The notes: generated from the sequence alone by a model not told the origin. A DNA stretch of 64,000 nucleotides from Deinandra increscens subsp. villosa (GCA_039602395.1 JBCNJP010000010.1:96961462-97025461), one strand, 5' to 3'. Counted from the stretch's first letter, positions 1 through 11,299 are shown. Translations and numbers: made by a program.

Positions 1-2
1 TG

Positions 3-939
3 TACACACCACAACAGAATGACATTGCTGAACGCAAGAATCGTCGTTTGTTGGATGTTGCGCGCTCAATTATGTTTCATTCTCATGTCCCACATCGATT
101 TTGGGGGGACGCTATACTAACTGCTGCTTACCTGATACATTGTATGCCATCTTCTGTCCTTAATAGTCAAACTCCTTTTTCGGTTTTGTTCCCCAAAGGA
201 ACTCCCTTTCCTCTCCCACCCAAAATCTTTGGGTGCGTTGCGTATGTCCATGATCATCGTCCAGGTGTTAATAAACTTGAACCTCGAGCCCTTCATTGTG
301 TCTTCCTTGGTTACTCATGTGTCCAGAAAGGGTATTGGTGTTAAAATCCTGCTCTTCGTAGATCCTTTACAAGTGGTGATATCACTTTTCATGAGTCATG
401 TCCCTACTTTCTTGTGTCCTCCGCTCCTGTTTCCGAACTATTTCCTGATTCTGATCCTGTTATACCCGAGTCTCCCTTTATTCCACCATTCTTGTGTTTA
501 TTGGTTCATCTTCTCCTCAGGACTCTGGTACCAAGAATCATAATCCTGTTTCTACCGGTCTACAAACAGAGCCCCCGCCTTTAATTTGCACATATGCTCG
601 ACGATTTAAGGGTAAGGCGATAGAGATACCTCATTCACAGTTCGACCATGATCCTGGAATGTCTTTAGTTCCCTCTTCTATGACCGAGTCTCCTACACCC
701 ATGCCTGACCCTTCTCATACCACCCTCGTGCCAGATGTTACACCTAATACACCCGATACTACCCAAGCTACACTTGATACATCCGTTTATGGCCCACCTG
801 GTGCACCATATCCCGATATACCGATTGCTTTTTGCAAAGAGACTAGACAATGCTCCACCCGTTATCCTATTCAACATCATGTCTCCTATGCACATCTCTT
901 AGCGGAATCCCGTGCATACACCACTGCCGAGGAACATGA
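3..939 (+). pseudogene. Ty1/copia integrase C-terminal part and linker, decayed
   Basis: The plus strand enters the window inside a copia integrase: 'YTPQQNDIAERKNRRLLDV' is readable from position 3, followed by the typical 'RFWGDAILTAAYLIH' segment and 'FGCVAYVHDH'. An in-frame stop lies at 342-344, after which the same frame still reads copia-like residues ('FTSGDITFHESCPYF'). The linker towards the reverse transcriptase then continues in another frame around 494-939 ('TRYPIQHHVSYAHL'). The 5' half lies outside the window and no reverse transcriptase follows, so this is a truncated, frameshifted remnant. In an intact element the domain would insert cDNA into the host genome. Copia identity is secure; the exact right boundary is not, because the sequence after about 940 no longer resembles copia. 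Confidence 0.85.
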
Positions 940-2459
940 TGTAAGGAAACTATCTCCTGTTGTTGAAGAAGTTGATGTGATTGATATCGAGTCTGAGACT
1001 GATAAAAACCCTGAGGGAGAACAAAATGTGTGTGTGCCCCAGGTCTCTGAGATTCCTCCTCTTAGAGATCATGTATCTGTTAATGTGTCCCCTGTTGCTT
1101 GTTGCTGATACACTTATTGAATAACAAAGCCCCCTAAAGAGAAGAGGAATGCTGATCCTAGATTACAAACAGAAAGTAGTTCCTCTAGGGAAGCTAATAC
1201 TCACTTTGCTCATGCTTTAAGTACGACCCTGTTTACAACCCAACCTATTGGTATTTTGTGTTCTAGAAAAGGAAAAGAGCTAGAGACTGTTGAGTCTATA
1301 GCTATTTGTGATTTGCAGCTGAGAGTTCAAGAATTGGAAAAACATAATGCCAACAAATCTGAGTTGATTAGTTCATTACTGGCTAATCAAGATGAAGAAA
1401 CCAAGAAGCAAGAAAAATAAATCAAGAAGCAAGCTAACTTCAAGACTAGAGTCAAAACTCAGATCAACTATTTGACAGTGTTGTTTGCATAAATGAAGAC
1501 TAAGATGGGTAAGGAGTTTGCTAGAATAAAGGTACCCGATGTTGGTGGATCAAGTTCAAGCCGAAAAGGAGATGTGAGAAAGGCTACTATTTCTTCAACC
1601 CCAGAACCTGAGTTTGATTTTGAGAAGGATTTTCCAAACATTCCAGATGATGCTGGTGAATTTGTTGGGCTTGAAGATGTAAATTTCAATGACTTATTCG
1701 AGAATGATCAGCTGCTAGAAGAAATCAATGAGACTGATGAGGCAATGCATAAGAGTGTAAACATGATTGCTCCACAACCAATTGACACAATGAATTGGTT
1801 TAGAGAATTGCCAACTCCTCCACCTCTATACTCGCTGCAATTGGGTAAAGGAGAATTTGATAAGAATGGAAACATAAATGGCATTCGAGCATGGCATTAT
1901 GATTTTAGCAAGAAAGTATTTGTTGTTCTAATGAAAGGACATAGTCACGTGGAGTACTATACTGATATTAATCAATTTCACTCGTGGACTAGGGTTGATT
2001 TGAATGCCCTGTTAAATGCTACATTTATCAATCGGCCAGGAAATCTTGATGGTACTTATGTTGGTAATGTGCTGAAAAAGGCCGCACGAACTGGATTCAA
2101 AGATTTTAAGTTTGGTGAAGATAAAGTTGTCCAAAAAGGATCATGTTACTGGTGAAGACAAAATAGAAATATACTGGCCGCCAACTGTTAAAACTAAGAC
2201 TGTTCCACTATTAGATGCTATTGAAGATGGAACCTTGGTGAAGTCTTTTAAGTATTGGCATTTTGATCCAATGACCGGTGAAGCTGTAGTTGTTTGTAAA
2301 TGTACTGATTATAGGTTCTATGATACAATGGACATGCTCATATTTGGTGAAAAAGATATCAAGATCCTTGTTGCTGCTCCTATTCTCCGAATCACTAACA
2401 ATGAGGAAGATGATGATCAAGTAAATGCATTTTCTTTAGCAGCCAAAGCGATCATGTAG
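940..2459 (+). pseudogene. Unrecognised broken ORF with coiled-coil-like segment
   Basis: One reading frame can be followed from about 940 to about 2155 with in-frame stops at 1106, 1118, 1418 and 1490. It then shifts by one base near 2125 and continues in the next frame to 2459. The first part is acidic, the middle (about 1300-1480) is rich in Glu, Lys and Gln with heptad-like spacing suggesting a coiled coil, and the last part is a globular-looking segment with many aromatics ('GIRAWHYDFSKKVF', 'KSFKYWHFDPMTGEAV'). I do not recognise the family. Its position beside copia debris and in front of an A/G-rich tract that resembles a polypurine tract suggests an accessory ORF of a retroelement, but a decayed host gene is equally possible. 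The multiple stops show that it cannot make a full product. Confidence 0.5.
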
Positions 2460-2530
2460 AAGAATTGGTGGGAAACTAAAAAGGAGCGTATTTTCTCCTT
2501 CAGCTTACCTTGACGGTCCAATGTCGTAAG

Positions 2531-2743
2531 CCTAGGGGAAGATTGTAAAGGGCTATTTTAGGGGCTTACGCATTAGATATTATTTCTAGTTAATGGGGTT
2601 TTTGTTTGTATTTAGTATTTGGGCTTAAATAGTGTTTATGGGCTAATTTGCAAGGGAATTAGTGGGTTTTAGGAGGGCCTGGTCGAATTAGGGTAGAGAG
2701 GAGGTGATGATTTGCGAAATCTATTTAAACGAATCATCAGCTA
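2531..2743 (+). other. Possible polypurine tract and LTR start
   Basis: A purine-rich stretch (CCTAGGGGAAGAT) is directly followed by TGTAAAGGGC, and a TATA-like 'CTATTTAAACG' lies about 180 bp further on. This is the arrangement expected where the internal part of an LTR element meets its 3' LTR. No second copy of this LTR was found in the window, so the call is tentative. Confidence 0.3.
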
Positions 2744-2985
2744 CTTGTTTAGGTTAGTTAGTTCACCTTTTGGGTCATTCCCAACTGATAACTCTAACGC
2801 TTAGACAAGTGGTTCACCTTTTGAGTCATTCCCAACTTCAACTACCTTAAAACACCCCTGAAACAAACCAAGGCACCCTAAAATAGCCAGAGCTACATCT
2901 AATCACTACAACTGACACTGGATAACAAATTAATAATAAAACCTAGGCAACCCTTTAAACTCAAATGTCCCAAGAATCTATGTGA
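2744..2985. repeat. Diverged fragment related to the Athila-like LTR
   Basis: The paired motif 'GTTCACCTTTTGGGTC' and 'GGTTCACCTTTTGAGTC' followed by 'TCCCAACT' matches, with many substitutions, the LTR sequence at about 21475-21690 (and its twin at 27902-28115), including the spacing of the two motifs and the 'CCTAGGCA/CCTAGGACA' segment after them. This is an old LTR relic of the same or a sister family. Confidence 0.55.
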
Positions 2986-3390
2986 TGTTAACATTCGCTG
3001 AAAGACATCAATTTCTAAAAATAAAAATCCCGAAAATAGAGTTTGTTGTTTAAAGTGATAAAAGAAAAAGTAAGGTGATTGAAGTGAATGACTTAATGAT
3101 ATGTCTCATATTATACAGATTTTGCATATCAAACATCACATGTTTTTATTGATTTTGTAGGAATTCATGAGATTTCGTTGTTAATAAGTTTCACTTTTGA
3201 ATTCTCAAGTCATTTTGGCGTTTGGATGCGGAAGACGAGAAGAAAAACGAAGAATTACATCAGAAGACCAAAACACACAATTGTGCCTTTTCTTCATAGC
3301 CCAAAACATATTGTCAGGTAAAATAAATTCTGACGGATTTCAACCTTTTTAGTGCATGGATAATGCGTCACTCAACAAGCATATGTTATA
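2986..3390. other. AT-rich stretch without recognised feature
   Basis: There is no convincing coding frame, terminal repeat or RNA gene here. The sequence is AT-rich and separates the LTR relic from the LINE fragment. The 5' truncation point of the LINE may lie anywhere in its last 30 bases. Confidence 0.4.
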
Positions 3391-4512
3391 TTGCTTTCCA
3401 AAGCGGTGCTTGAAAGCCTCCCCTCTTATTATTTCTCTCTATACAAGGCCCTAGCGAAAGTCATTAAAAAACTTGAAGGAATTAGATATAGATTTCTTTG
3501 GGGCGGTGACGATGGCAAAACATGTATTCATTGGGTGGGCCGTTGCGACGTGGCCAAACCTATTGAGGAAGGTGGGTTGGGCCTTATCCCCTTTTGTGCT
3601 AGCAATAAAAGCCTCCTTTCTAAATGGTATTGGAGATTTTGCAATGAGCCCAATAGGCTTTGGAGAAGGGTTATCTATAGTATCTACCATAAACCAAATG
3701 GGCAGAATTCTATCCCTCCTGTGCGTAAAGAACTTGGCAGGTTCAGGTGTAACATTATAAAAAAAACGTCGATATTCTTAAGGAGGAGGGCGTCGACCTC
3801 TCTGCCTTAATCGAGGTCAGCGATAGGGGGCTGTTTGGAAAGGGGACAACTCCGGAAGGTTCACGGTGCAAGGAGTTCGTTCGTTTATGCAATTGTTCAA
3901 CAGAAATTCCGGTTTGATTATGCCCTGGAATAAGTTGGTTCCTAACAAAATCAACATATTCTTTTGGAGGGCGCTGAAAGATAGGTGGCTACGAAGGATG
4001 CTTTGATTAAGAGGAATGTGCACATCACAGATTTGGCGTGTCCGCTTTGCAAGGAAGAAGACGACCTGTGTTTCACATTCTGATGGGTTGCAGGTTCGCA
4101 TCGGAAGTCTGGTCTGGCATTGCGTTATGGTGCAAGATCCCCCCGATCTACGCCTTTTCCATTGATGATCTCCTCAAGCTTATCGAAGATTTAAGGTTCG
4201 ACAGGAAAGGCAAGATGATCTTCTACGCCATTGTCCTCGCCGCTTTTTGGATCATTTGGAACATCAAGAATGCAACGGTTTTTGAAGGAAAGAAAACTAC
4301 GGTTTAGGCCATGGTTATGGAAATCAAGTGTACGAGCTTTTTGTGGGTTAAAAATAGGGGAAAGTGGGGTAGTTTGAGTTGGGATATGTGGGATAAATTC
4401 ATGATGTAAGTCATTTCCTTTCCTTTTTGTAATGTCTGTTCCCCTTTCCTAGCTTCCTGCTAGGGGGTTGTTTGCAATGAAGTAGCTGTTAAAAAAAAAG
4501 AAATAAAATAAA
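3391..4512 (+). pseudogene. LINE 3' end: reverse transcriptase C-terminus and zf-RVT domain
   Basis: The frame from 3391 reads 'MLSKAVLESLPSYYFSLYKA' and 'EEGGLGLIPFCASNKSLLSK', typical of the region after the reverse transcriptase fingers in plant L1-type LINEs. A frameshift near 3750 and further breaks follow. The zinc-finger-like zf-RVT region is then readable ('NKLVPNKINIFFWRAL', then 'CPLCKEEDD', 'FHILMGCRFASEVWSGI'), ending about 4305. The downstream 3' UTR stops in a poly(A)-like run at about 4491-4512, the expected end of a LINE inserted in plus orientation. The element is 5'-truncated (no endonuclease, no catalytic YADD) and frameshifted, so it is dead. In intact elements this protein copies the element RNA into DNA at a nicked target. 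Confidence 0.88.
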
Positions 4513-6450
4513 GGTAATGAGTTTTGCAAAGCACTAAGACGATTCTAGCACTTTCTCCAACCTAGGAACAGAAACCATAAAAACCACAATTTCGGTAAAA
4601 CAAAAAGACGGTTCTTGCACTTTTCAAACCTAGGGACAGAAATCACAATTTCGAAAGAGTAATTAGGGACAACTTAACTCAACGAAATATTTAGCAATAA
4701 CAAAAAAAAATCATTTATGTTCGATCAAAATCATTCCGCAACGACAAAAAATATGTAAATTTGTAATCCACAAATCATTAGTGTTCATAATATCATTTAT
4801 GATCGCTTGATTTAATAGTTTAGTTCGAATATAATATCGAAGGCATGAACAACGTACTACAGAAAGAGCTAGTAGTACTACATAAATGGCAGCTTGAATC
4901 ACTTAAAAACATATATGGAATAGAATGTCTTTCAATCTTTATTTAATATTCACCAAAATGACTTGTTCGAGTGGTTACTGGTAATGATTAATTGAGACTT
5001 GAAACTGTGAGGTAATTACGAGTTTGATCTCCGAATCATTAAATTATACCATCCGGCCGTTTATGAACACAATTTTTTTCTAAAATGAAATCAACTATAT
5101 AGTGTAAATATTTTCAGAGTTTCCGGAACATTTGTTGGTGGTTCAAAATAAGAAAAAAAACTTTATTAAATATTGGGATGTTTTAATTTAGATGAGTCTT
5201 AAAGGGTGGTGTATGGTTTTATACAGCCTTGTATGCAAATGGGTTTTTACTACGGTCCAAAACCTTAAAACGGCTAATATGAGTAACTACTCGAAATCAG
5301 GATCGCAATTACTTCAAGATATATAATATAACTTTTCATATTGCAAAACATTATAATATATCAAAATAGATTAAGAAAATCCAAGTGCTTATCATTTTCA
5401 TACCGTGACCACCCCTAAATTATATCCATAACTTTAAAACTTATAGGCTCCAACATTTTGAAACATGACAAAAGCAAACATATTTTTCACATATTAAAAA
5501 TGCAAGTCTACTCTAATTGACCAGTTACTTCTTCAATAAACGGCTAATAGACCATTTACTTGCTCTACCTACTCCACAACATACTAAATAAAAAATATAA
5601 AAGGAAAAGAAAATGTGACCTCTATCAAGCATGTGATAAATTTGACTTACCAATATTCCAAAATACAATACGGGTCGGGTCACATGGGCCCGAACTAAAC
5701 ACATTTTCGGCAAGTGTATGAATTTAATTAATATCGAGTTGTACTTAGTTGATCACGATGACAAGGTAGTAGTTGGCTAAAGTAATCTTTCATTTACAGT
5801 ATACAATTGTCAATTGATGCTTAATTGTTCATTGTGTTTTTTTCTTCCATATTATTAGTATATATTGGTATAATATATAAATAACTAAACTAAATATATA
5901 TTGACGATCAAATAAAAATATTTAACCTACAAAGCGTACATAAAACTAATATATATTAATTATATCATGGGTTACATATATGTTCGTCTTTTTATGATTT
6001 CGTACACTTTAATTTCACTTTATACAATAATATGCCTTCTGTCAATATATGATATGTGCGTCTATATATTTTTAAGGTCAAATTTGTATATCTTTAAGAT
6101 TACTCGTATGGACATTTGCATATATATCCCCCTCTAAACTTGATCGAAATTGCATATATCCTTAAATCATGCTTAAACAACATTGTACATTATGCATTAA
6201 GAACTTGTATTTTAAGGACACATGCAAATGTTTTTCCAAAGTAGAAGGATATATGCAATTTTTCCTTACTAAAAAAATTACTCCAGATATAATTAAATTA
6301 CTTCGTATTTAGGTTTAAACTTAAAGCCTTCAACAATTATGCAAAATATATGCAAAAGCCTCGCCGAATATAGTGCTCTCAAATATATCTGTCTATATCA
6401 TCACATGCATGTTTGAACATAATAACGTATATTCAACACAAAATTAAAAT
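4513..6450. other. AT-rich upstream region of the TED7-like gene
   Basis: No coding sequence is supported. A degenerate tandem repeat of about 75 bp ('GACGATTCTAGCACTTT' and 'GACGGTTCTTGCACTTT') occupies 4530-4655. Around 4965-5040 there is a weak tRNA-like pair of boxes ('GAGTGGTTA' and 'GAGTTTGATCTCC'), too degenerate to call. The last kilobase is AT-rich and presumably holds the promoter of the gene at 6520. Confidence 0.5.
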
Positions 6451-6458
6451 AATCATGA

Positions 6459-6472
6459 GTCGATATATATAA
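6459..6472 (+). promoter_or_regulatory. Putative TATA box of the TED7-like gene
   Basis: 'CGATATATATAACTCC' lies about 50-60 bp before the first ATG at 6520 in an otherwise AT-rich region. Spacing fits a short 5' UTR. The prediction is positional only. Confidence 0.45.
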
Positions 6473-6519
6473 CTCCTTAGACCCTCCGTATAGTATCATG
6501 CACTAACACTTTTCTAAAC

Positions 6520-7956
6520 ATGGAGAGTTCAAGGAAGTTATCCATGGCTTATCCTTACTATTCTCCCCCTCCTCCTCCAGCAACACCAACAAAACCTGCA
6601 TGCCCTCCTCCACCACCACCTCCGCCTCCACCTCCACCACCAAAACCGGCATGTCCTCCTCCTCCACCGCCACCAGTTCCATGTCCACCACCTCCACCAC
6701 CTCCGGTTGCATGTCCTCCACCAAAGCCAGAACATGGGAAGCCACCACCTTCTTCGACCCCGGAGACACCAACTTACCCTCCAAAAGCCTCTCCACCAAA
6801 ACCTTCACATCCACCACATCATCATCATCATCACCACCACCATGCTCACCCTCCTAAGGGTCCGAAGCCTCCGACCCCAAGTGGCCCAGCTAGTCCACCT
6901 ACAGGACCAAAACCACCGACCCCTGGTGGACCTAGTTATCCACCTGAAGGATCAAAGCCTCCAACACCTGGCGGCCATGCTTATCCACCTAAGGGATCAA
7001 AGCCACCAACACCTGGCGGGCATGCTTATCCGCCTAAGGGATCAAAGCCACCAACACCAAGTGTTCCGGCTTATCCACCTAAGGGATTAAAGCCACCAAC
7101 ACCTGGCGGGCATGCCTATCCACCTAAGGGATCAAAACCACCAACACCAGGTGCTCCGACTTATCCACCTAAAGAATCAAAGCCGCCAGCACCTAGCGGG
7201 CATGCTTATCCACCTAAGGGATCAAAGCCGCCAACACCAAGTGCTCCGGCTTATCCACCTAAGGGATCAAAGCCGCCAACACCTGGCGAGCATGCTTATC
7301 CACCTAAGGGATCAAAGCCACCAACCCCAGGTGCTCCGACTTATCCACCTAAAGGATCAAAACCACCAACACCTGGCGGGCATGCTTATCCACCTAAAGG
7401 ATCTAAACCACCAACACCAGGTGGTCCAGCCTATCCACCAAAAGGATCAAAGCCGCCCACACCCGGCGGGCATGCTTATCCACCTAAAGGATCGAAACCA
7501 CCAACTCCAGGTGGTTCGGCTTATCCGCCGAAAGGATCAAAACCACCAACACCAAGTGGTTCGGCTTACCCACCGGGATCTTGGCCACCAAAAGCACAAC
7601 CTCCTATACCATCATACGGACCGTATGTCCCTCCTCCACAGCCTTACAATGCTGTCCCACCATCAGGTAACATCCTAACACCGCCAACGCCACCGGGAGG
7701 TGGTGGTGGCAAAGATCACACAGTCGTCATTGCGGTTTGTGCATCTCTAGGTGGTGTCTTCTTCCTAGCATTCTTAGCCGCCGGACTCTTCTGCTTGGCA
7801 AAGAGAAAGAAGAAGCCCATCTTAGTTCCGGCAGCTCCATATGGTCATGGTGGGGGCGAAGGACATGGTCATGAAGGTGGCGGTGCTGGTGGTGGTGCTC
7901 ACGGCGGCGGCGGTGGTGCTCACGGTGGCGAACACTCAAGCTACGGCCAACACTAG
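6520..7956 (+). CDS. Proline-rich single-pass membrane protein, TED6/TED7-like
   Basis: This intact single-exon gene encodes 478 residues. Residues 1-98 are Pro-rich with runs of up to 13 prolines and Cys-containing blocks. Nine His follow (100-108), then 16 tandem 15-residue units of the type PPKGSKPPTPGGHAY (111-350). A Pro/Gly linker precedes one hydrophobic segment (about 402-427, starting 'DHTVVIAVCASLGG'), a basic stop-transfer cluster KRKKK (428-432) and a Gly/His-rich tail. No N-terminal signal peptide is visible. The 'DHTVV...SLGG.FFLAFLA' membrane segment plus KRKKK, with a Pro-rich part on the other side, is the architecture of TED6/TED7 proteins, plasma-membrane proteins linked to secondary cell-wall formation in xylem vessels (family knowledge). 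The repeat part would face the wall, the short tail the cytosol. A second ATG at 6544 in a good plant context (ATGGC) may be the true start. Alternative: a generic extensin-like or PERK-like protein without kinase. Confidence 0.78.
   Translation: MESSRKLSMAYPYYSPPPPPATPTKPACPPPPPPPPPPPPPKPACPPPPPPPVPCPPPPPPPVACPPPKPEHGKPPPSSTPETPTYPPKASPPKPSHPPHHHHHHHHHAHPPKGPKPPTPSGPASPPTGPKPPTPGGPSYPPEGSKPPTPGGHAYPPKGSKPPTPGGHAYPPKGSKPPTPSVPAYPPKGLKPPTPGGHAYPPKGSKPPTPGAPTYPPKESKPPAPSGHAYPPKGSKPPTPSAPAYPPKGSKPPTPGEHAYPPKGSKPPTPGAPTYPPKGSKPPTPGGHAYPPKGSKPPTPGGPAYPPKGSKPPTPGGHAYPPKGSKPPTPGGSAYPPKGSKPPTPSGSAYPPGSWPPKAQPPIPSYGPYVPPPQPYNAVPPSGNILTPPTPPGGGGGKDHTVVIAVCASLGGVFFLAFLAAGLFCLAKRKKKPILVPAAPYGHGGGEGHGHEGGGAGGGAHGGGGGAHGGEHSSYGQH
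6850..7569 (+). repeat. 45-bp coding minisatellite, 16 units
   Basis: Sixteen consecutive 45-bp units each encode PP(K/T/E)(G/E)xKPP(T/A)P followed by five variable residues, commonly GGHAY, GAPTY or SGSAY. Units vary mostly at third codon positions and in the last five residues. Near-identical neighbouring units point to recent slippage or unequal exchange. Confidence 0.95.
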
Positions 7957-8208
7957 GGCTGACTCATCATGTGGAATTGAATGCATAAGAGAACGACCGG
8001 TGGTGTGGTTCCAGTTCATCGTTTTTTTTAATAATGATAATAATATTTAATTTGTTTTATAATCGTTTAAAATCGTTGTGTGGGAATCGAAAACTTTCAT
8101 GCTTTAGCAACTTGTATTCTACGTATCAAATGTTGTACGTTGCATGTGAAAGGCGTATAGTTGTTAGGTAGGGTATCCTGAAATTCAAGATTTGTACTTA
8201 ATTTAATC

Positions 8209-8214
8209 AATAAA
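8209..8214 (+). terminator. Putative polyadenylation signal
   Basis: AATAAA about 250 bp after the stop codon of the TED7-like gene, in T-rich surroundings, fits a plant near-upstream element for 3' end formation. Confidence 0.45.
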
Positions 8215-8239
8215 AGTTGCCATTTGTTTGCATTTTTTT

Positions 8240-9447
8240 AAGTCCTGTTGTTCACGTTGAAAATTTTTAAGTTTTTTTCAGCATTTTTAATTACTATATC
8301 GTTTGTCATTTTCTATAGACTTTTACATAAATAAAGCAATTTATAAAAAACTATGTTAAGTGTTAACGTTTGCCGATGTAATTTTGTTTACTTAGGTTAT
8401 TGTTCCATAGTTTTTTATTTATAAAAGAAGAAAAATACGATTAACGTTTAATCTCAAAGAAAAGTTGAATTAAAAAGAAAATTTAAATAAAGAATGTGTT
8501 CTTCCAAAATGATTATTTCAACTGATAAGTCTATTATATATACTAAACAGTTAAATTATGTTAATACTTAATTAACAACTTACCAAATTCTTAAATATGT
8601 TTATACCTACACTAAAGTTATGACAACTAGAAAAATATTAAATTATAAGCATATTATACAGCCTTTAATTATTCTTATTCTATTAAATCTAATAATTGCT
8701 TGAAAACAAAATTAAGTAACCTTCACATTATAACTGATTAATGAATGAACTAACTGATGTGGTACCACGGTAAACATCAAATATCTTATATCCGAGGTTT
8801 GAATCTTGTTTATATATAGTATTAATCTCTGCTCTAGGATCTGCTAAGTGATCAACTTAGGTAAAACTAAAGTGATGGGGTGATGGGGGCACAAGGGGCA
8901 TGATGGCATTGACGTGATAATGATTATTTAATTTTTTTTCTTCGCAACCATATAGTTAATTTATTTTTTCAAATTAAATCAAGCATTCATACATATAAAA
9001 TTAGTACATTATACATCTTTACAGCCATAGTTACTGTACCCCTTGTGACTGACTATATGATAAAACTTTTTAACTTTATTACAATCATACAAGTAAATCA
9101 TTACGAATCGCCTAATAGGGTATTGATAACATGTTATATGTTTCTTAGCTAATAACTCTTACTCAGAATGAGCTAAAAATTAATTAAGATCCTATCACAA
9201 CCCGGGCCGAAAAGCTGTTCTCGACAAGTGGAAAATGGGACAAAAATTGAGCCTTTAAAAAGTGGATAACAAAGAATGGAAATTAAAGATGACCACCTCT
9301 CTCAACAACTCCACTATGAGTTACAACTGGCCAAAAAAATGACAAAAATGTGGCGGCTGTCAACAAAAATCCATTATTTTTGGAAATGTTTGTTGATGAT
9401 CGGACCAGATAGCCGGTCAAAATAAGAACCGGATACCTATTTATCAA
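8240..9447. other. AT-rich intergenic stretch
   Basis: No coding frame, terminal repeat or convincing RNA gene was seen. The sequence runs from the 3' UTR of the TED7-like gene to the target duplication of the Mutator-type element. Confidence 0.5.
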
Positions 9448-9456
9448 TTCATTTTA

Positions 9457-10435
9457 GAGTAAATTACACTTTTTGTCCTTTAACTTTTCATAAATTATAA
9501 TTTTTGTCCTTTATCTTTTTTTGTTGCATTCTCTATCCTTTTTCTTTTAAAAAATTTCATCCTTTGTCCTTTAACCCATTTTCCGTTAAAATCCACCATT
9601 ACCATCGTTAAATCCATCATGTGTAAATCATGTGAGAAAATCTGAAATCTGAAAACAAGAGGCCGGGACTAATTTCTAAAAGTATAAAGGGGCTTTTTGA
9701 AAAATCTACTTCACATATTTCAAAAGAAAACAGGGGAGGGCGTGAGCCCGTTTTTCCGGCGACAGGGTCTGGCCGGCAACCATTTTTTCCGGCGACTCGT
9801 TCTGACACCCCCCCCCCCTCCGCCTCCGACTACCTTCTTTCGATCTCCTCGTTTCATCTCGCGGTCCTCGTTTCATCTCGCTGTTGATGTCAGATCGGGA
9901 GGAAGGGATGGCGGGTGAATAATAGGGGTTTGAGGAGTTGAACGGGGGAAACTCCGGGGAGAGGTTGAGGGGAGGAGACGAGGAAGAGGGAGGCGGAGAA
10001 GAGGAGGAGAGGGAACTGGAAGAAGATGAAGCCGAAGATGGAGGAGATGATGGTTGTTGAAGATTAGGGTTTTGGAGAGGAGATAGATGAGAGTTGACTG
10101 GACTGATTTCCAGATTAGAAACCCTATAAATCTGTCGCCGGAATCGTATCGCACCGGAAAAACGGAGCTGACGTGAGTTTTATGATGAACTCTTTTTAGG
10201 TTTTTTCTTTCTAATTTTAATTAGTTTATTTTAATTACACAAATAACATAATTAGTCCCTCTAGTTCTCGAATCTCAGAGTTAACGATGGTAACGGTGAA
10301 CTGTAACGGAAAATGGATTAAAAGACAAAGGATGAAATTTTTTAAAATAAAAAGGATAGAGAATGCAACAAAAAAAGATAAAGGACAAAAATTACAATTT
10401 GTGAAAAGTTAAAGGACAAAAAATGTAATTTACTC
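9457..10435. mobile_element. Non-autonomous Mutator-like element with long TIRs
   Basis: The termini 9457-9611 and 10280-10435 are inverted copies of about 155 bp, starting GAGTAAATTACA and containing repeated 'TTTTTGTCCTTTA' motifs. They are flanked by a perfect 9-bp direct repeat TTCATTTTA (9448-9456 and 10436-10444). Long TIRs plus a 9-bp target duplication are the hallmarks of Mutator-like elements. The 670-bp core has no transposase. It is much more GC-rich than its surroundings and, on the minus strand, pyrimidine-rich and Ser/Pro/Leu-coding over 9873-10154, which is compatible with a captured piece of host gene (Pack-MULE), though I cannot name a donor. Confidence 0.88.
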
Positions 10436-10456
10436 TTCATTTTATTTTAATTTAAA

Positions 10457-10513
10457 CAGTCGCCATTCGAACTAGCTTGTTACCACAGTCGCCATTCGAA
10501 CTAGCTTGTTACC
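10457..10513. repeat. 29-bp tandem duplication
   Basis: A unit starting CAGTCGCCATTCGAACTAGC is present twice in direct succession (10457-10485 and 10486-10513). Confidence 0.9.
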
Positions 10514-10640
10514 GGTGGTCTGAATGCAGTTTGATTTTTTCACTTTAGTACTTTAGAGTCTTATTTATCAATTCATTTAGCACTTCTGATTGCATCATAT
10601 TTTAAAACTATAAGTTCATACGCAATGATAAAGTCTTTTA

Positions 10641-10744
10641 TATTTTGTTTAATTAGACTAATCATCGAATGAACTGATCGGAAGTTGCAAACTATAAAAG
10701 AATAAGACGTTTTTTATTACGTGATATTTTGTTTAGTTAGACTG
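10641..10744. repeat. 84-bp tandem duplication, second copy split by an LTR element
   Basis: Copy one is 10641-10724. Copy two starts at 10725, is interrupted at 10744 by the LTR element, and resumes at 14497-14560. Removing the element and one GACTG restores two adjacent 84-bp units that differ at only a few positions. Confidence 0.88.
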
Positions 10745-11299
10745 TGTTAAAAGTATATGATAATTCAAACTTCTAATATTTTTACTTAATCTTTTATTTG
10801 TCTAATATTTCTAATGACAAGTTTATGTGTTTTGGTTTGTTTTCTTATGTTCCGAGGTTGCGGTTGTCATAAGGTTTGGGCTTTGGATGTTGGACTACAA
10901 GTTGGACTAAAGTTGGAAGGAATTGGGCTAAAGCTGGAAGCTCAAGATTGTTATACTCGCGGGTCATGGGTCAAACCGTTCGATAGTCAAGGCGTTGAGT
11001 TGCTATAAAGTATTGTGATTAGGGCTTTATGAGGTGATCCAGATTTGCGAGCCGTAAACTTCTCAATTCCCTCTGTTTCTCATCTTCGATGCATCTTCGA
11101 TAGTTCTTCTGGTCTTTCATCATCTAGAGTTCTTGAGAGTAATAGGTTCCATTTTATTGATGAATCTGAGTTAGATTATTTGTAGCGTCAGTTACATTTT
11201 TTCTTTGTGTGTTCGTTGTTCTATAAACAGTTTGATTTTGTGTTTGGGTTAAATCATTTGGTTTCAGTCATGATCGTGTAGATTCTCCAATTCTTGACA
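10745..11299 (+). repeat. Left LTR of the 10745-14491 element
   Basis: 555 bp, TG...CA ends, followed at once by the tRNA-Met-type primer binding site. Aside from the duplication in its partner it matches 13872-14491 almost base for base, so the insertion is fairly young. Confidence 0.93.

Noticed and set aside
6538..7678. Other frames in the TED7-like gene region, including a Trp/Arg-rich minus frame and a His/Gln/Leu-rich plus frame
   Set aside because: They are by-products of the 45-bp repeat read in other frames. Only frame 6520-7956 has a membrane segment and a sensible start and stop.
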